From Amycolatopsis sp. cg9 (GTDB lineage Bacteria > Actinomycetota > Actinomycetes > Mycobacteriales > Pseudonocardiaceae), in contig NZ_CP166850.1 in the NCBI RefSeq assembly GCF_041346945.1, forward strand, positions 868,001-932,000: a DNA stretch of 64,000 nt, read 5' to 3'. The position numbers and the translations under genes were made by a program. The notes below the pieces were generated by a model. It ran no database searches and was not told where the DNA came from. It saw nothing but the letters and a program-made list of their open reading frames with translations. Shown here piece after piece: positions 8,130-18,196 of the stretch; position 1 is the stretch's first letter, and each line of letters opens with the position of its first letter.

Positions 8130-8225
8130 CTTTCCCGCACCGTGCGCGGCCGGGTTCCCGTGGCCGCGGCGGCGCCGGGTCCGCCGCACCTCGACGGCGG
8201 CACCGGCACCTCGCTCGAAAGCTAA
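8130..8225 (+). pseudogene. Decayed 3' end of a third lysE-type copy
   Basis: About 95 bp after the second lysE gene can be aligned with the 3' ends of both intact copies. The matching blocks cover the codons for FVHRVR, RRRVRR, LDGVTGT and the terminal LES plus stop. It contains indels and lacks most of the gene, so it cannot encode a transporter. The fragment ends where the hydrolase gene on the other strand stops. Confidence 0.6.
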
Positions 8226-9412
8226 AGCGTGCGGTCCAGCCAGTCGTAGACGCGGCCGGTCGCGAGGCGCTGGGCGCCGACGTGGCAGTGGGCGTCCGCG
8301 CCCTCCTCCGCGGTGAACGTCAGCAGCGTCTTCGGCGCGTTCAGGTGCGCGTACAGCCGGCGGGGCTCGGTTTCCTCCTCCCCGCCGAAGAACAGGTCGT
8401 CCGCCGCTTCGCAGACCAGCACCGGGCACGTGATCTTCTCCGCGACGCCGTCCTCCAGCGTGTACTCCAGGTACTTCGCGACGAACTCGCGGTCGGTGGC
8501 CGCGCCCAGGACGTAGCGGCCGTGGTCGCACGCCCAGCGCAGGGTCGGGCTCGCCTCGCGGCCCGCGGCGAGCATCGCGTCGAACTCCGGGTCCTCGGCG
8601 GCGTCGGCCCGGCGGACGATCTCCGCGCGGTCCCAGGGCAGGAACCCGACGACCGCCGCGCCGGCGTCGTACACGCCGTCCACCGCGACAACCGCCGCCA
8701 GGCGAGGCTCGAACGCCGCCGCGCGCGGGGCCAGCATGCCGCCGAGGCTGACGCCGAGCAGTGCGACGCGGTCCGGGTCGACGCCGTCGAGGCCGAGGAC
8801 GAAGTCCACCACCGGCGTGACGACGTGCTCCCAGTCCGGCCGGAACACCAGGTCCTCGTGCCGGATCGCGCTCGGCTGCCCCGGGCCGTCGAACGTCAGC
8901 ACGTGGTAGCCGCGCTCGGCGCCGCCGGCCGCGCCCAGGTAGTGGCATTCCTCGGCGCTGCCGTCGAAACCGTTGTGCATCAGCAGCACCGGCTTCGGGC
9001 CCTCGCCCGGCGCGCGGTAGAAGTAGCCGCGCAGAACCGTTCCCTCGTAAGGGATTTCGACCGGCTCGGCGACGGCGGCGCGCCGGAAGCACTCGACGCT
9101 GCGGTCGTAGGCCGCCGCGATGCGCGGGTCGGCCGGGTCGCCGTGGAGGAAGAACTCAGCCGAGAAGTAGTACGTCGACGCGCGCAGCAGCAGGTCGCGC
9201 GCGGTCACCGGGCGCGCGTCGGCCGCTTCGGCGTACAGGCGGTCGGCCAGGCCGCGGTAGGCGTCGTGCCAGCTGTCGTAGTCGCCCGGCTTCACGGTCG
9301 ACGCCGCCGCGAGGACCTCGCCGAAGTCCGAGCCGCCGTAGGCCGCGTGGCCGAACAGGCGCAGGCTCTCGAACCAGAACTGGGCGTCTTCTTCGAACAT
9401 GAGCTGCTTCAT
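8222..9412 (-). CDS. Alpha/beta hydrolase with helical N-terminal extension
   Basis: A 396-residue hydrolase. Residues 1-130 are helical and precede the core domain. The oxyanion-hole region is LLMHNGFDGSAEE, the nucleophile elbow is GVSLGGM (Ser), the acid is probably in CEAADDLFFGG, and the histidine is in EEGADAHCHVG. The layout resembles 2,6-dihydropseudooxynicotine hydrolase and FrsA/DUF1100-type esterases, which cleave C-C or ester bonds; the substrate cannot be assigned. ATG 9412 overlaps the stop of the NmrA-like gene by 4 bp; ATG 9400 is an alternative start. It is the last gene of the operon opposite the TetR gene at 10743. Confidence 0.83.
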   Translation of the reverse strand: MKQLMFEEDAQFWFESLRLFGHAAYGGSDFGEVLAAASTVKPGDYDSWHDAYRGLADRLYAEAADARPVTARDLLLRASTYYFSAEFFLHGDPADPRIAAAYDRSVECFRRAAVAEPVEIPYEGTVLRGYFYRAPGEGPKPVLLMHNGFDGSAEECHYLGAAGGAERGYHVLTFDGPGQPSAIRHEDLVFRPDWEHVVTPVVDFVLGLDGVDPDRVALLGVSLGGMLAPRAAAFEPRLAAVVAVDGVYDAGAAVVGFLPWDRAEIVRRADAAEDPEFDAMLAAGREASPTLRWACDHGRYVLGAATDREFVAKYLEYTLEDGVAEKITCPVLVCEAADDLFFGGEEETEPRRLYAHLNAPKTLLTFTAEEGADAHCHVGAQRLATGRVYDWLDRTL

Positions 9413-10227
9413 CGGATTTCTTCCTCCACGAAGGTTTCGAACGACCGGGCGGGCCGCCCGGTGACCCGCTCGACGACGGGGGTGACGCGGTCTTCGGCGC
9501 CGCGCCGGATGTCTTCGTCGAGCGCGGCGAGCACGCGCGCGAATTCGGCGGGGATGCCGGACGCGGTCAGGTGCGCCGCGAACTCGGCCGTGCCGACCGG
9601 GCGGTGGCGCACCGGGCGGCCGGTGCGGGCGGCGATGATCGATGTGGCTTCGGAATAGCTCAAAGCGCCGGGACCGGTCAGGACGTGTTCGGTGTTGTGC
9701 GGTTCGGGGTCGGTCAGCGCGCGGACGGCGACCGCCGCGATGTCGGCGGCGTCGACGAACGCGACCCGGCCGTCCCCGGTGGCGGTGACGACCTCGCCGT
9801 CCCGCACGCCCCGCGCCACCAGGTGCTCGCCGGTGAAGTTCTGCATGAACCACGACGGCCGCAGCACGGCCCACTCCGGCGCCGTCCGGACCAGCCGCGG
9901 CAGCTCGCCGAGGCCGGGCGTGTCCTCGGTGACGGCGGACGAGCTCAGCAGCACGATCCGGCGGACCCCGGCGTCGAGCGCGTCCGCCACGAACGGCGCC
10001 ACCAGCCCCGCCGGCGCGGCCTCGCCGATCGGCGCGACGAGGTAGACGGCGGAGGCGCCGCGCAGAGCCTCGGCGTGGGTGGCGCGGTCGGTCCAGTCGA
10101 ACCGGACCTGGCCGGGCTCGCCGGGCTTGCGGGTCGCCGCGCGCGCCTCGGCGCCGTGCGCGCGCAGTCCCGCGACGACCCGGCGGCCGGTGGTGCCGGT
10201 GCCGCCGACGACCAGGACGTCAGCCAC
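9409..10227 (-). CDS. NmrA-like NAD(P)-binding oxidoreductase/sensor
   Basis: A 272-residue Rossmann protein. The dinucleotide motif VLVVGGTGTTGRRV is at residues 4-17, and an atypical SDR core lacks the Tyr-x-x-x-Lys pair (LLSSSAVTEDTPG instead). VLRPSWFMQNF and the C-terminal FAAHLTASGIPAEFARVL are typical of actinobacterial NmrA/HSCARG-type proteins, which may sense redox state or reduce quinones. It overlaps the upstream SnoaL-like gene by 8 bp and the downstream hydrolase by 4 bp, so all three are co-translated and share TetR control. Confidence 0.85.
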   Translation of the reverse strand: MADVLVVGGTGTTGRRVVAGLRAHGAEARAATRKPGEPGQVRFDWTDRATHAEALRGASAVYLVAPIGEAAPAGLVAPFVADALDAGVRRIVLLSSSAVTEDTPGLGELPRLVRTAPEWAVLRPSWFMQNFTGEHLVARGVRDGEVVTATGDGRVAFVDAADIAAVAVRALTDPEPHNTEHVLTGPGALSYSEATSIIAARTGRPVRHRPVGTAEFAAHLTASGIPAEFARVLAALDEDIRRGAEDRVTPVVERVTGRPARSFETFVEEEIR

Positions 10228-10651
10228 GGTCGCCCCCGGTGAACGCCGCGGTCAGCTCGTCCGCGCCGCCGAGCAGCTCCGCCGCGGCCTGCGGGCTCCA
10301 GTAGTCGCGGTACCGGCGGATCTCGCCGTCCTCGACGGTGATCACGGCGATGTAGGACAGCTCGTACGGCCGCTGCGTCGCGACGACGACGCCGGCCACG
10401 GTGAACTCGGCGACGACCACGGCCGGGTCGGTGGTCTGGTGCACGGTCTTCGCCGTGACCTCCCGGATGTCCAGGAGGTTCGGGTAGTCGCGCAGGTACT
10501 CGCGGATCGCGTCGCGCCCTTCGACGCTCGCCGGGTAGCCCGGAGCGGCGAACGGGAACTCGAGGACACCGTCCTCGGCCCAGAGCCCGGCGAACCCGGC
10601 CATGTCGTGCTTCAGCAGCAGATCGAGCGCGTGCTCGACGAAGTCGCGCAT
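10220..10651 (-). CDS. SnoaL-like / NTF2-fold protein
   Basis: A 143-residue single-domain protein of the cone-shaped alpha+beta NTF2 fold. It has an N-terminal helix pair (MRDFVEHALDLLLKHDMAGF), the signature WAEDGVLEFPFAAPGYP, and a C-terminal strand pair ending IRRYRDYWSPQ. Members bind small hydrophobic ligands and act as isomerases, hydrolases or carriers. It is first in the three-gene operon, 92 bp from the divergent TetR gene, with two operator palindromes in between. Confidence 0.82.
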   Translation of the reverse strand: MRDFVEHALDLLLKHDMAGFAGLWAEDGVLEFPFAAPGYPASVEGRDAIREYLRDYPNLLDIREVTAKTVHQTTDPAVVVAEFTVAGVVVATQRPYELSYIAVITVEDGEIRRYRDYWSPQAAAELLGGADELTAAFTGGDRG

Positions 10652-10676
10652 CGCAGCCTCCCAACGTTCGGACGAT

Positions 10677-10719
10677 ACGGTACCGTCCCGACGTTAGAGT
10701 AGACAGGACGGTACCGTCC
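10677..10719. promoter_or_regulatory. Pair of TetR operators in a divergent promoter region
   Basis: ACGGTACCGT (10677-10686) and GGACGGTACCGTCC (10706-10719) are perfect palindromes with the same core, centred 31 bp apart (three helical turns). They fill the gap between the SnoaL-like operon and the TetR gene. Two repressor dimers on one DNA face could control both directions. Confidence 0.75.
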
Positions 10720-10742
10720 CGTCCACCCGCTAGACTGCCGGC

Positions 10743-11336
10743 ATGGCACGCACCCCGACCGGCGCCGCGGTCCTCCAGCCCGAGGTCACGCAGGCCATCA
10801 GCGAAGCCGTCATGTGGGAACTCGCCGAACAGGGCTATGGGCGGCTGTCGATGGAAGCGGTGGCGAAACGCGCCGGTGTCAGCAAGAGCGCGCTGTACCG
10901 GCGGTGGGCGTCGAAGGAGCACATGATCGCGTCCGTGGTGACGGAGTTCAGCGTGACCCGCGCGCCGGAGGTCGACACCGGCTCCCTTCGCGGAGACCTG
11001 CGCGAAACGATGCAGGCGCTGATCGACTGGCTCACGCACCCGCTGTTCTCGCGGATCCTGCCGGACCTGGTCGCGGAGGACGCCCGCGCCCCGGAGCACA
11101 GCCGCGGCTTGCGCGAGGCCATCGGCGGCCCGCGCCGCGAGGTCGGCGAGGCGATGCTGCGCCGCGCGATCACCCGCGGCGAGCTCCCCGCGGACCTGGA
11201 CATGGAACTGGCGCTCGACGCACTGGCGGCGCCGATCTACTGGCGCCTGGTGGTCCGCCTGGCCCCGGCGGAACCGGACTACGTGGAGCGCCTGGTGGCG
11301 TACGCCCTGCGCGCACTGGGCGCGCAGGGCGGGTGA
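10743..11336 (+). CDS. TetR/AcrR family transcriptional regulator
   Basis: A 197-residue repressor. The helix-turn-helix is SMEAVAKRAGVSKSALYRR followed by WASKEHMIASVV (about residues 36-66), with a TetR_C-type ligand domain containing the REAIGGPRREVGEAMLRRAI segment. The gene is divergent from the SnoaL-NmrA-hydrolase operon. Two identical-core palindromes in the intergenic gap make it the likely repressor of that operon and of itself. Its stop lies 1 bp from the convergent murA stop. Confidence 0.9.
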   Translation: MARTPTGAAVLQPEVTQAISEAVMWELAEQGYGRLSMEAVAKRAGVSKSALYRRWASKEHMIASVVTEFSVTRAPEVDTGSLRGDLRETMQALIDWLTHPLFSRILPDLVAEDARAPEHSRGLREAIGGPRREVGEAMLRRAITRGELPADLDMELALDALAAPIYWRLVVRLAPAEPDYVERLVAYALRALGAQGG

Positions 11337-11337
11337 C

Positions 11338-12612
11338 TCACGCCCGCTCGGGCTCGCCGGCGACGCGCTTGATGTTCGCGCCCAGGCGGTTCAGGTTCTC
11401 CACGAAGTGCGGGTAGCCGCGGTCGATGTGGAAGACGTCCCAGACCTCGGTGACGCCGTCCGCGCACAGGCCGGCCAGCACCAGGCCCGCGCCCGCGCGG
11501 ATGTCGGAGGCCCAGACCGGGGCGCTCGACAGCTGGGGGACGCCGCGGACCACCGCGTGGTGGCCGTCCGTGCGGGCGTCGCCCGAGAGGCGGACCATCT
11601 CCTCGATGAAGCGGAAGCGCGCCTCGTAGACGTTCTCCGTGATCATCGACGTGCCCTCGGACACCGCCGACAGCGCCACCGCGAAGGGCTGCAGGTCGGT
11701 CGCGAAGCCGGGGTACGGCAGCGTCACCCAGTCGACCGCCTTCGGGCGCTCCGGCTGCACCACGCGGAAGCCCTTGTCGCCGAACGTCTCGACCTCGGCG
11801 CCGGCCAGCTCCAGCTTGTTCAGGACCAGGTCGAGGTGGTGCGGGTTGACGCCGCGGACGGTGATGTCGCCGCGGGTCATCGAGGCGGCGAACGCCCAGG
11901 TCGCGCCGACGATCCGGTCGCCGATCACGCTGTGCTCGGTCGGGTGCAGCTTCTCGACGCCGTGGACGGTGAGCGTCGACGTTCCGGCGCCCTCGATCTT
12001 CGCGCCCATCTCGATGAGCATCGTGCAGATGTCGGCGATCTCGGGCTCGCGCGCGCAGTTGTCGATGACCGTGGTGCCCTCGGCCAGCACGGCCGCCATC
12101 AGGATGTTCTCGGTCGCGCCGACGCTCGGGAAGTCCAGCCAGATCTGCGCGCCGACCAGCGTCTCGGCCTTCGCGACGACGCAGCCGTGCTCGATCGTGC
12201 TCGTCGCGCCCAGCTTGCGCAGGCCGTTCTGGTGCATGTCCAGCGGGCGCGAGCCGATCGCGTCGCCGCCCGGCAGCGCCACCACGGCCTGCTTCAGCCG
12301 GCCGACCAGGGGCCCCAGCACGCAGACGGACGCGCGCAGCTTGCCCATCGCGGCCGAGTCCGCGCGGTGCGACAGCTCGGCCGGCGTCGTGATGGTGGCG
12401 GTGTCGCCTTCGATGACGACCTCGCAGCCGACGCTCCGCAGCACGTCGCCCATCAGCGGGACGTCGAGGATCTGCGGGCAGTTCGTGATGGTCGTGGTGC
12501 CCTCCGCGAGGAGGGCGGCGGCCATCAGCTTCAGCACGCTGTTCTTGGCGCCGACCACGTCGACCTCGCCGACCAGCCGGGCTCCGCCATGCACGTCGAA
12601 GTGCTCGCTCAT
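11338..12612 (-). CDS. murA: UDP-N-acetylglucosamine 1-carboxyvinyltransferase
   Basis: A 424-residue EPT-fold enzyme that transfers enolpyruvate from PEP to UDP-GlcNAc, the first committed step of peptidoglycan synthesis. Conserved Lys23 is in [17 protein letters not shown]. The loop that carries the catalytic Cys115 in E. coli reads [15 protein letters not shown], with Asp at residue 117, exactly as in M. tuberculosis MurA, a substitution known to give fosfomycin resistance. [10 protein letters not shown] aligns with the mycobacterial N-terminus, so ATG 12612 is taken. A TTG at 12621 has a better placed GAGAGG and would add MAA. Divergent from the adenosyltransferase gene. Confidence 0.95.
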   Translation of the reverse strand: MSEHFDVHGGARLVGEVDVVGAKNSVLKLMAAALLAEGTTTITNCPQILDVPLMGDVLRSVGCEVVIEGDTATITTPAELSHRADSAAMGKLRASVCVLGPLVGRLKQAVVALPGGDAIGSRPLDMHQNGLRKLGATSTIEHGCVVAKAETLVGAQIWLDFPSVGATENILMAAVLAEGTTVIDNCAREPEIADICTMLIEMGAKIEGAGTSTLTVHGVEKLHPTEHSVIGDRIVGATWAFAASMTRGDITVRGVNPHHLDLVLNKLELAGAEVETFGDKGFRVVQPERPKAVDWVTLPYPGFATDLQPFAVALSAVSEGTSMITENVYEARFRFIEEMVRLSGDARTDGHHAVVRGVPQLSSAPVWASDIRAGAGLVLAGLCADGVTEVWDVFHIDRGYPHFVENLNRLGANIKRVAGEPERA

Positions 12613-12661
12613 GGCCGCCAATCATGCCCTCTCGCCCGGATTCGGCCCGGGCGGGGGCCGC

Positions 12662-12667
12662 TATGGT
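12662..12667 (+). promoter_or_regulatory. -10 box of the leaderless adenosyltransferase gene
   Basis: TATGGT lies six bases before ATG 12674. This is the canonical actinobacterial arrangement for transcription starting at the A of the ATG. No ribosome binding site is present. Confidence 0.6.
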
Positions 12668-12673
12668 GGGTTC

Positions 12674-13246
12674 ATGGTCGTTCGCATCAACCGCGTCTAC
12701 ACGAAGGTCGGCGACAACGGCACGACCGCGCTCGGCGACGGGTCCCGCGTGCCCAAGACGTCCGCCCGGCTGGGCGCGTACGCGGACACCGACGAGACGA
12801 ACTCGGTGCTGGGCCTCGCCATCGCCGTCGGGCAGCTGAGCGGCGAAGTCGCGGACGTCCTGCGTGTGGTGCAGAACGATCTCTTCGACGTCGGCGCCGA
12901 CCTGTGCCTGCCGATCTCCGACGACCCGCCGTACCCGCCGCTGCGGATCACGGAGAAGTACGTCGAGCGGCTCGAGGGCTGGTGCGACGAGTTCAACGAG
13001 CGCCTGCCGAAGCTGACGTCGTTCATCCTGCCGGGCGGCACGCCGGGCGCGGCCTTCCTGCACCAGGCGCGCACGGTGTCCCGCCGCGCGGAGCGGAGCG
13101 CGTGGGCGCTGTACGAGGCCGAGCCGGAGACGACGAACCCGATCGCGGTGAAGTACCTGAACCGGCTGTCGGACCTGCTGTTCATCCTCGCCCGGCTGGC
13201 GAACCCCGAGGGTGACGTGCTGTGGCAGCCGGGCGGGCAGCCCTAG
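12674..13246 (+). CDS. Cob(I)alamin adenosyltransferase, PduO type
   Basis: A 190-residue four-helix-bundle enzyme that transfers adenosyl from ATP to cob(I)alamin. The ATP-binding N-terminus RVYTKVGDNGTTALGDGSRV (residues 7-26) is intact. The later signatures FILPGGTPGAAFLHQARTV, SRRAERSAW and YLNRLSDLLFILAR complete the PduO pattern. Orthologues sit next to murA in mycobacteria on the opposite strand, as here. The product is the cofactor needed by MeaA at 3.5 kb. It ends convergently with aroA with a 4-bp overlap. Confidence 0.93.
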   Translation: MVVRINRVYTKVGDNGTTALGDGSRVPKTSARLGAYADTDETNSVLGLAIAVGQLSGEVADVLRVVQNDLFDVGADLCLPISDDPPYPPLRITEKYVERLEGWCDEFNERLPKLTSFILPGGTPGAAFLHQARTVSRRAERSAWALYEAEPETTNPIAVKYLNRLSDLLFILARLANPEGDVLWQPGGQP

Positions 13247-14481
13247 ATCCCCCAGCTCTCCCGCAGCGCCCCCAGCGCCTGGTGGAAGCCGGGGAACGTC
13301 TTCTTCACGCAGTCCGGGTCGTCGAGCGTGATGCCGTCGACCAGCAGGCCCGTGATGCTGAACGCCATCGCGATGCGGTGGTCGCGGCGGCACTTGACCA
13401 GCGCGCCGGTGGGCGCGCCCGGCCGGATCTCGATCCAGTCCCGGCCCGTCTCGACCTCGATGCCCAGCGCACGCAGGTTCTCCTCGCACGCGTCGAGGCG
13501 GTCGCACTCCTTGATGCGGGTGTTGTAGACGTCCTCGATGCGCACCGGCCCGGACGCGAACGGCGCGATCGCCGCCAGCGTCGGGACGGTGTCCGAGATG
13601 TCGCGCATGTTCACCGTGATCCCGCGCAGGCCGCCCGAGGGGCCCGCGACCGTCACCGAGTCCTCGGCCAGCTCGACGTGCGCGCCCATCTGCGCCAGGA
13701 CATCGACGAAGCGCACGTCGCCCTGCAGCGCGGCCGAGCCGAGCCCCGGGACGGTCACCGTGCGGCCGGTGACGGCCGCCGCCGCGAGGAAGTAGCTCGC
13801 CGTGGACGCGTCGGGCTCGACCGGGTACTCGCAGGCCTGGTAAGGCGCCGGCGGGACGACGAACGTCTTCCCCTCGCGCCGGACGTCCACGCCGAAGCGG
13901 CGCATCATTTCGAGCGTGATCTCGACGTAGGGCACCGACACCAGGTCGGTCACCGTGATCCGCAGCCCCTCCGCGGTCAGCGGCCCGAGCAGCAGCAACG
14001 CGGTCAGGAACTGCGAGGACAGTCCCGCGTCGAGGGTCAGCTCGCCGCCCTTGACGCCGTCCGCGCGGACCGTCAGCGGGTGGTGCCCGGGCTCGCCCTC
14101 GAAGGACAGGTCGACGCCCAGCTCCTGCAGCGCGTCGGTCAGCGGCCCGAGCGGGCGCCGGCGCATCTGGTCGGAGGCGTCGAAGCGGAACGTCCCGGTG
14201 CCGGCCGCGGCCAGGGCGGGGAGGAACCGGGCGGTGGTGGCGCCGTCGCGGCAGAAGACGTCCGCCTCGGCGACCCCGGGGCCCGAAGGACGGCCCTCGA
14301 TGGTCCACGCGCCCGGCTGCCGGTCGACCTGGTAGCCGAGCTTGACGAGCCCCTCGGCAAAGCCCTCGGTGTCGTCCGAGTGCAGCGGACGGCCGAGGGT
14401 CGTGGTGCCGTGCGCGGCGGCGGCCAGGAACAGGCCGCGGGCGGTGACGGACTTGGAGCCGGGGATCTCGACGAGGGTCAC
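13243..14481 (-). CDS. aroA: 3-phosphoshikimate 1-carboxyvinyltransferase, divergent type
   Basis: A 412-residue EPSP synthase. Substrate and catalytic residues are present: Lys10, Ser11 and Arg15 in PGSKSVTARGLFLAA, the Asp of MRDISDTVPTLAAIAPFA, Glu and Arg in TRIKECDRLDA, and DHRIAMAFS plus DPDCVKKTFPGF near the end. The usual GNAGT loop is replaced by CRDGATTARFL (77-87), which puts Ala81 where E. coli has Gly96, a position linked to glyphosate sensitivity. This divergence and the location suggest a second aroA besides the housekeeping one. It is 10 bp downstream of a quinol-monooxygenase-like gene on the same strand. Confidence 0.88.
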   Translation of the reverse strand: MTLVEIPGSKSVTARGLFLAAAAHGTTTLGRPLHSDDTEGFAEGLVKLGYQVDRQPGAWTIEGRPSGPGVAEADVFCRDGATTARFLPALAAAGTGTFRFDASDQMRRRPLGPLTDALQELGVDLSFEGEPGHHPLTVRADGVKGGELTLDAGLSSQFLTALLLLGPLTAEGLRITVTDLVSVPYVEITLEMMRRFGVDVRREGKTFVVPPAPYQACEYPVEPDASTASYFLAAAAVTGRTVTVPGLGSAALQGDVRFVDVLAQMGAHVELAEDSVTVAGPSGGLRGITVNMRDISDTVPTLAAIAPFASGPVRIEDVYNTRIKECDRLDACEENLRALGIEVETGRDWIEIRPGAPTGALVKCRRDHRIAMAFSITGLLVDGITLDDPDCVKKTFPGFHQALGALRESWGI

Positions 14482-14491
14482 GAACCCCAGT

Positions 14492-14812
14492 TTAGTGCGG
14501 CTGGATCTCGGCCATCGGGCCCCAGTCGGAGGCGTCCTGGACGTTGATGATCCGCGGGTTGTCGCTGATGTAGGCGCCCAGGTTTTCGACGGCCCACTTG
14601 AAGTGGTCGGACCCGACGTGCGCGACGGCCGCGTCCTGGCCGTCGAAGCCCTCGACCAGCACGTACGTGTTCTTGTCCTCGAGGCTGCGGGACCATTCGA
14701 AGAACCGGTTGCCGTCTTCGGCGCGGGTGTTCCGGGTGTAGTCGGCGACGATTTCCGGCCACGCTTCGGCGTGCTCGGGCTTGACCGGGAACTTGACCAC
14801 GATGAGGATCAT
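14492..14812 (-). CDS. Putative quinol monooxygenase / ABM domain protein
   Basis: A 106-residue ferredoxin-like alpha/beta barrel protein starting MILIVVKFPVKPEHAEAW. The pattern NRFFEWSRSLEDKNTYVLVE followed by DHFKWAVENL is characteristic of the antibiotic biosynthesis monooxygenase (YgiN-like) family. Members oxidise quinols or aromatic intermediates without cofactor, and many have unknown roles. It is probably co-transcribed with the downstream EPSP synthase (10-bp gap). The start ATG 14812 has only a weak GAG upstream. Confidence 0.75.
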   Translation of the reverse strand: MILIVVKFPVKPEHAEAWPEIVADYTRNTRAEDGNRFFEWSRSLEDKNTYVLVEGFDGQDAAVAHVGSDHFKWAVENLGAYISDNPRIINVQDASDWGPMAEIQPH

Positions 14813-14879
14813 GCGCTCAACCGTAAGCCAAAAAAGCGGCCGCAGCTGTCCCACTTTGAGACAGCACAGCGAGACCGGG

Positions 14880-15314
14880 TCAGGAGGCTCGCGGGAGGCG
14901 TCGCCCGGGCGGGGCGGACTCCAGCCAGGAGAGGAACCCGGTGAGCGCGCCCGGCCCCATGGCGATCTCGATCGCTTCCTGGGTCTCGGACTCACAGCGC
15001 AGCACCGTCGAGCCTTCGGGAACGGCGTAGGCCTCGCTCCCGGACGGGTCGCGCCGGTCGGCGATCTGCATGCTTTCGCGCTGGAAGACGCGGTCCGGGC
15101 CGGTCCGCAGGCTCCACACGCGGTACCAGACGAACTCATCGCCCTCGTAGCGGCCCAGCCCCAGGTGCCAGCTGGACCGCGCGGCGTCCGGACGCCACCG
15201 CAGCGCGACGCTGACGCCCCCGCCGCGACGCATCCGGATCCACCGCTGGCCGTACCAGGCGGCCAGCACGGCGAGCACGATCAGGAGCCCGACTACGACC
15301 ACGGTGATCTTCAC
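14880..15314 (-). CDS. DUF2550 membrane protein
   Basis: A 144-residue protein with an N-terminal transmembrane helix (KITVVVVGLLIVLAVLAAW) and a cytoplasmic beta-rich domain (WHLGLGRYEGDEFVWYRVW). The DUF2550 family is found in actinobacteria directly after atpC, as in M. tuberculosis (Rv1312), and its function is unknown. The gap to atpC is 25 bp, so it is the last gene of the atp operon. Confidence 0.88.
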   Translation of the reverse strand: MKITVVVVGLLIVLAVLAAWYGQRWIRMRRGGGVSVALRWRPDAARSSWHLGLGRYEGDEFVWYRVWSLRTGPDRVFQRESMQIADRRDPSGSEAYAVPEGSTVLRCESETQEAIEIAMGPGALTGFLSWLESAPPGRRLPRAS

Positions 15315-15339
15315 GGCCCGGCTCCTGCCCGTCTCCCGC

Positions 15340-15705
15340 TCAGGCCGACTGACCTGCCGCGCGGAGCTGGGCCGTGGCCCTCGTCCGCTCGGTCTCGTCG
15401 TCGGCGCTCAATGCCGCCTTCGCCGCGTCGACGTCGATCTCGTCGGACAGTTCGGCGCTCTCGGCGAGGATGCTGACCCCGGTGCCGGTGACCGACAGGA
15501 ACCCGCCGTGCACGGCCGCGCAGACCGTCTCACCGTCGGTGGTCGTCACCTTGACCACGCCACCCTCGACGAGCTGCCCGAGCACGGGTTCGTGGCCGGC
15601 CATGATGCCGATCTCACCCTCGGTGGTCTGGGCCACCACGAAAGTGGCGGTACCCGACCAGAGACGGCGCTCGACGGCCACCAGCTCCACGGACATCTCA
15701 GCCAC
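15340..15705 (-). CDS. atpC: ATP synthase F1 subunit epsilon
   Basis: 121 residues, the short actinobacterial form. [19 protein letters not shown] and the beta-sandwich motif [16 protein letters not shown] are typical, followed by a C-terminal helical hairpin ([20 protein letters not shown]). It sits on the central stalk and regulates ATP hydrolysis. The start GTG 15705 follows AAGGAG with six-base spacing. It is separated from atpD by 114 bp that contains a small hairpin. Confidence 0.95.
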   Translation of the reverse strand: MAEMSVELVAVERRLWSGTATFVVAQTTEGEIGIMAGHEPVLGQLVEGGVVKVTTTDGETVCAAVHGGFLSVTGTGVSILAESAELSDEIDVDAAKAALSADDETERTRATAQLRAAGQSA

Positions 15706-15719
15706 GTAGCACTCCTTAG

Positions 15720-15739
15720 CTCGGGGTGTTACTCCCGAG
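15720..15739. other. Small hairpin between atpD and atpC
   Basis: CTCGGGG and ACTCCCGAG arms (15720-15739) can form a short stem in the 114-bp atpD-atpC gap, just before the atpC ribosome binding site. It could tune epsilon expression by attenuation or mRNA protection. The function is inferred only. Confidence 0.35.
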
Positions 15740-15819
15740 TGTAATAGGTCTGACTCAAGCTATGAGAACGGCGGGGGCGCGAGTCCACAATGGACACTGC
15801 CCCCGCCGCGCTCAGGACG

Positions 15820-18185
<2,366 letters not shown>

Positions 18186-18196
18186 GAGCTACCAGC

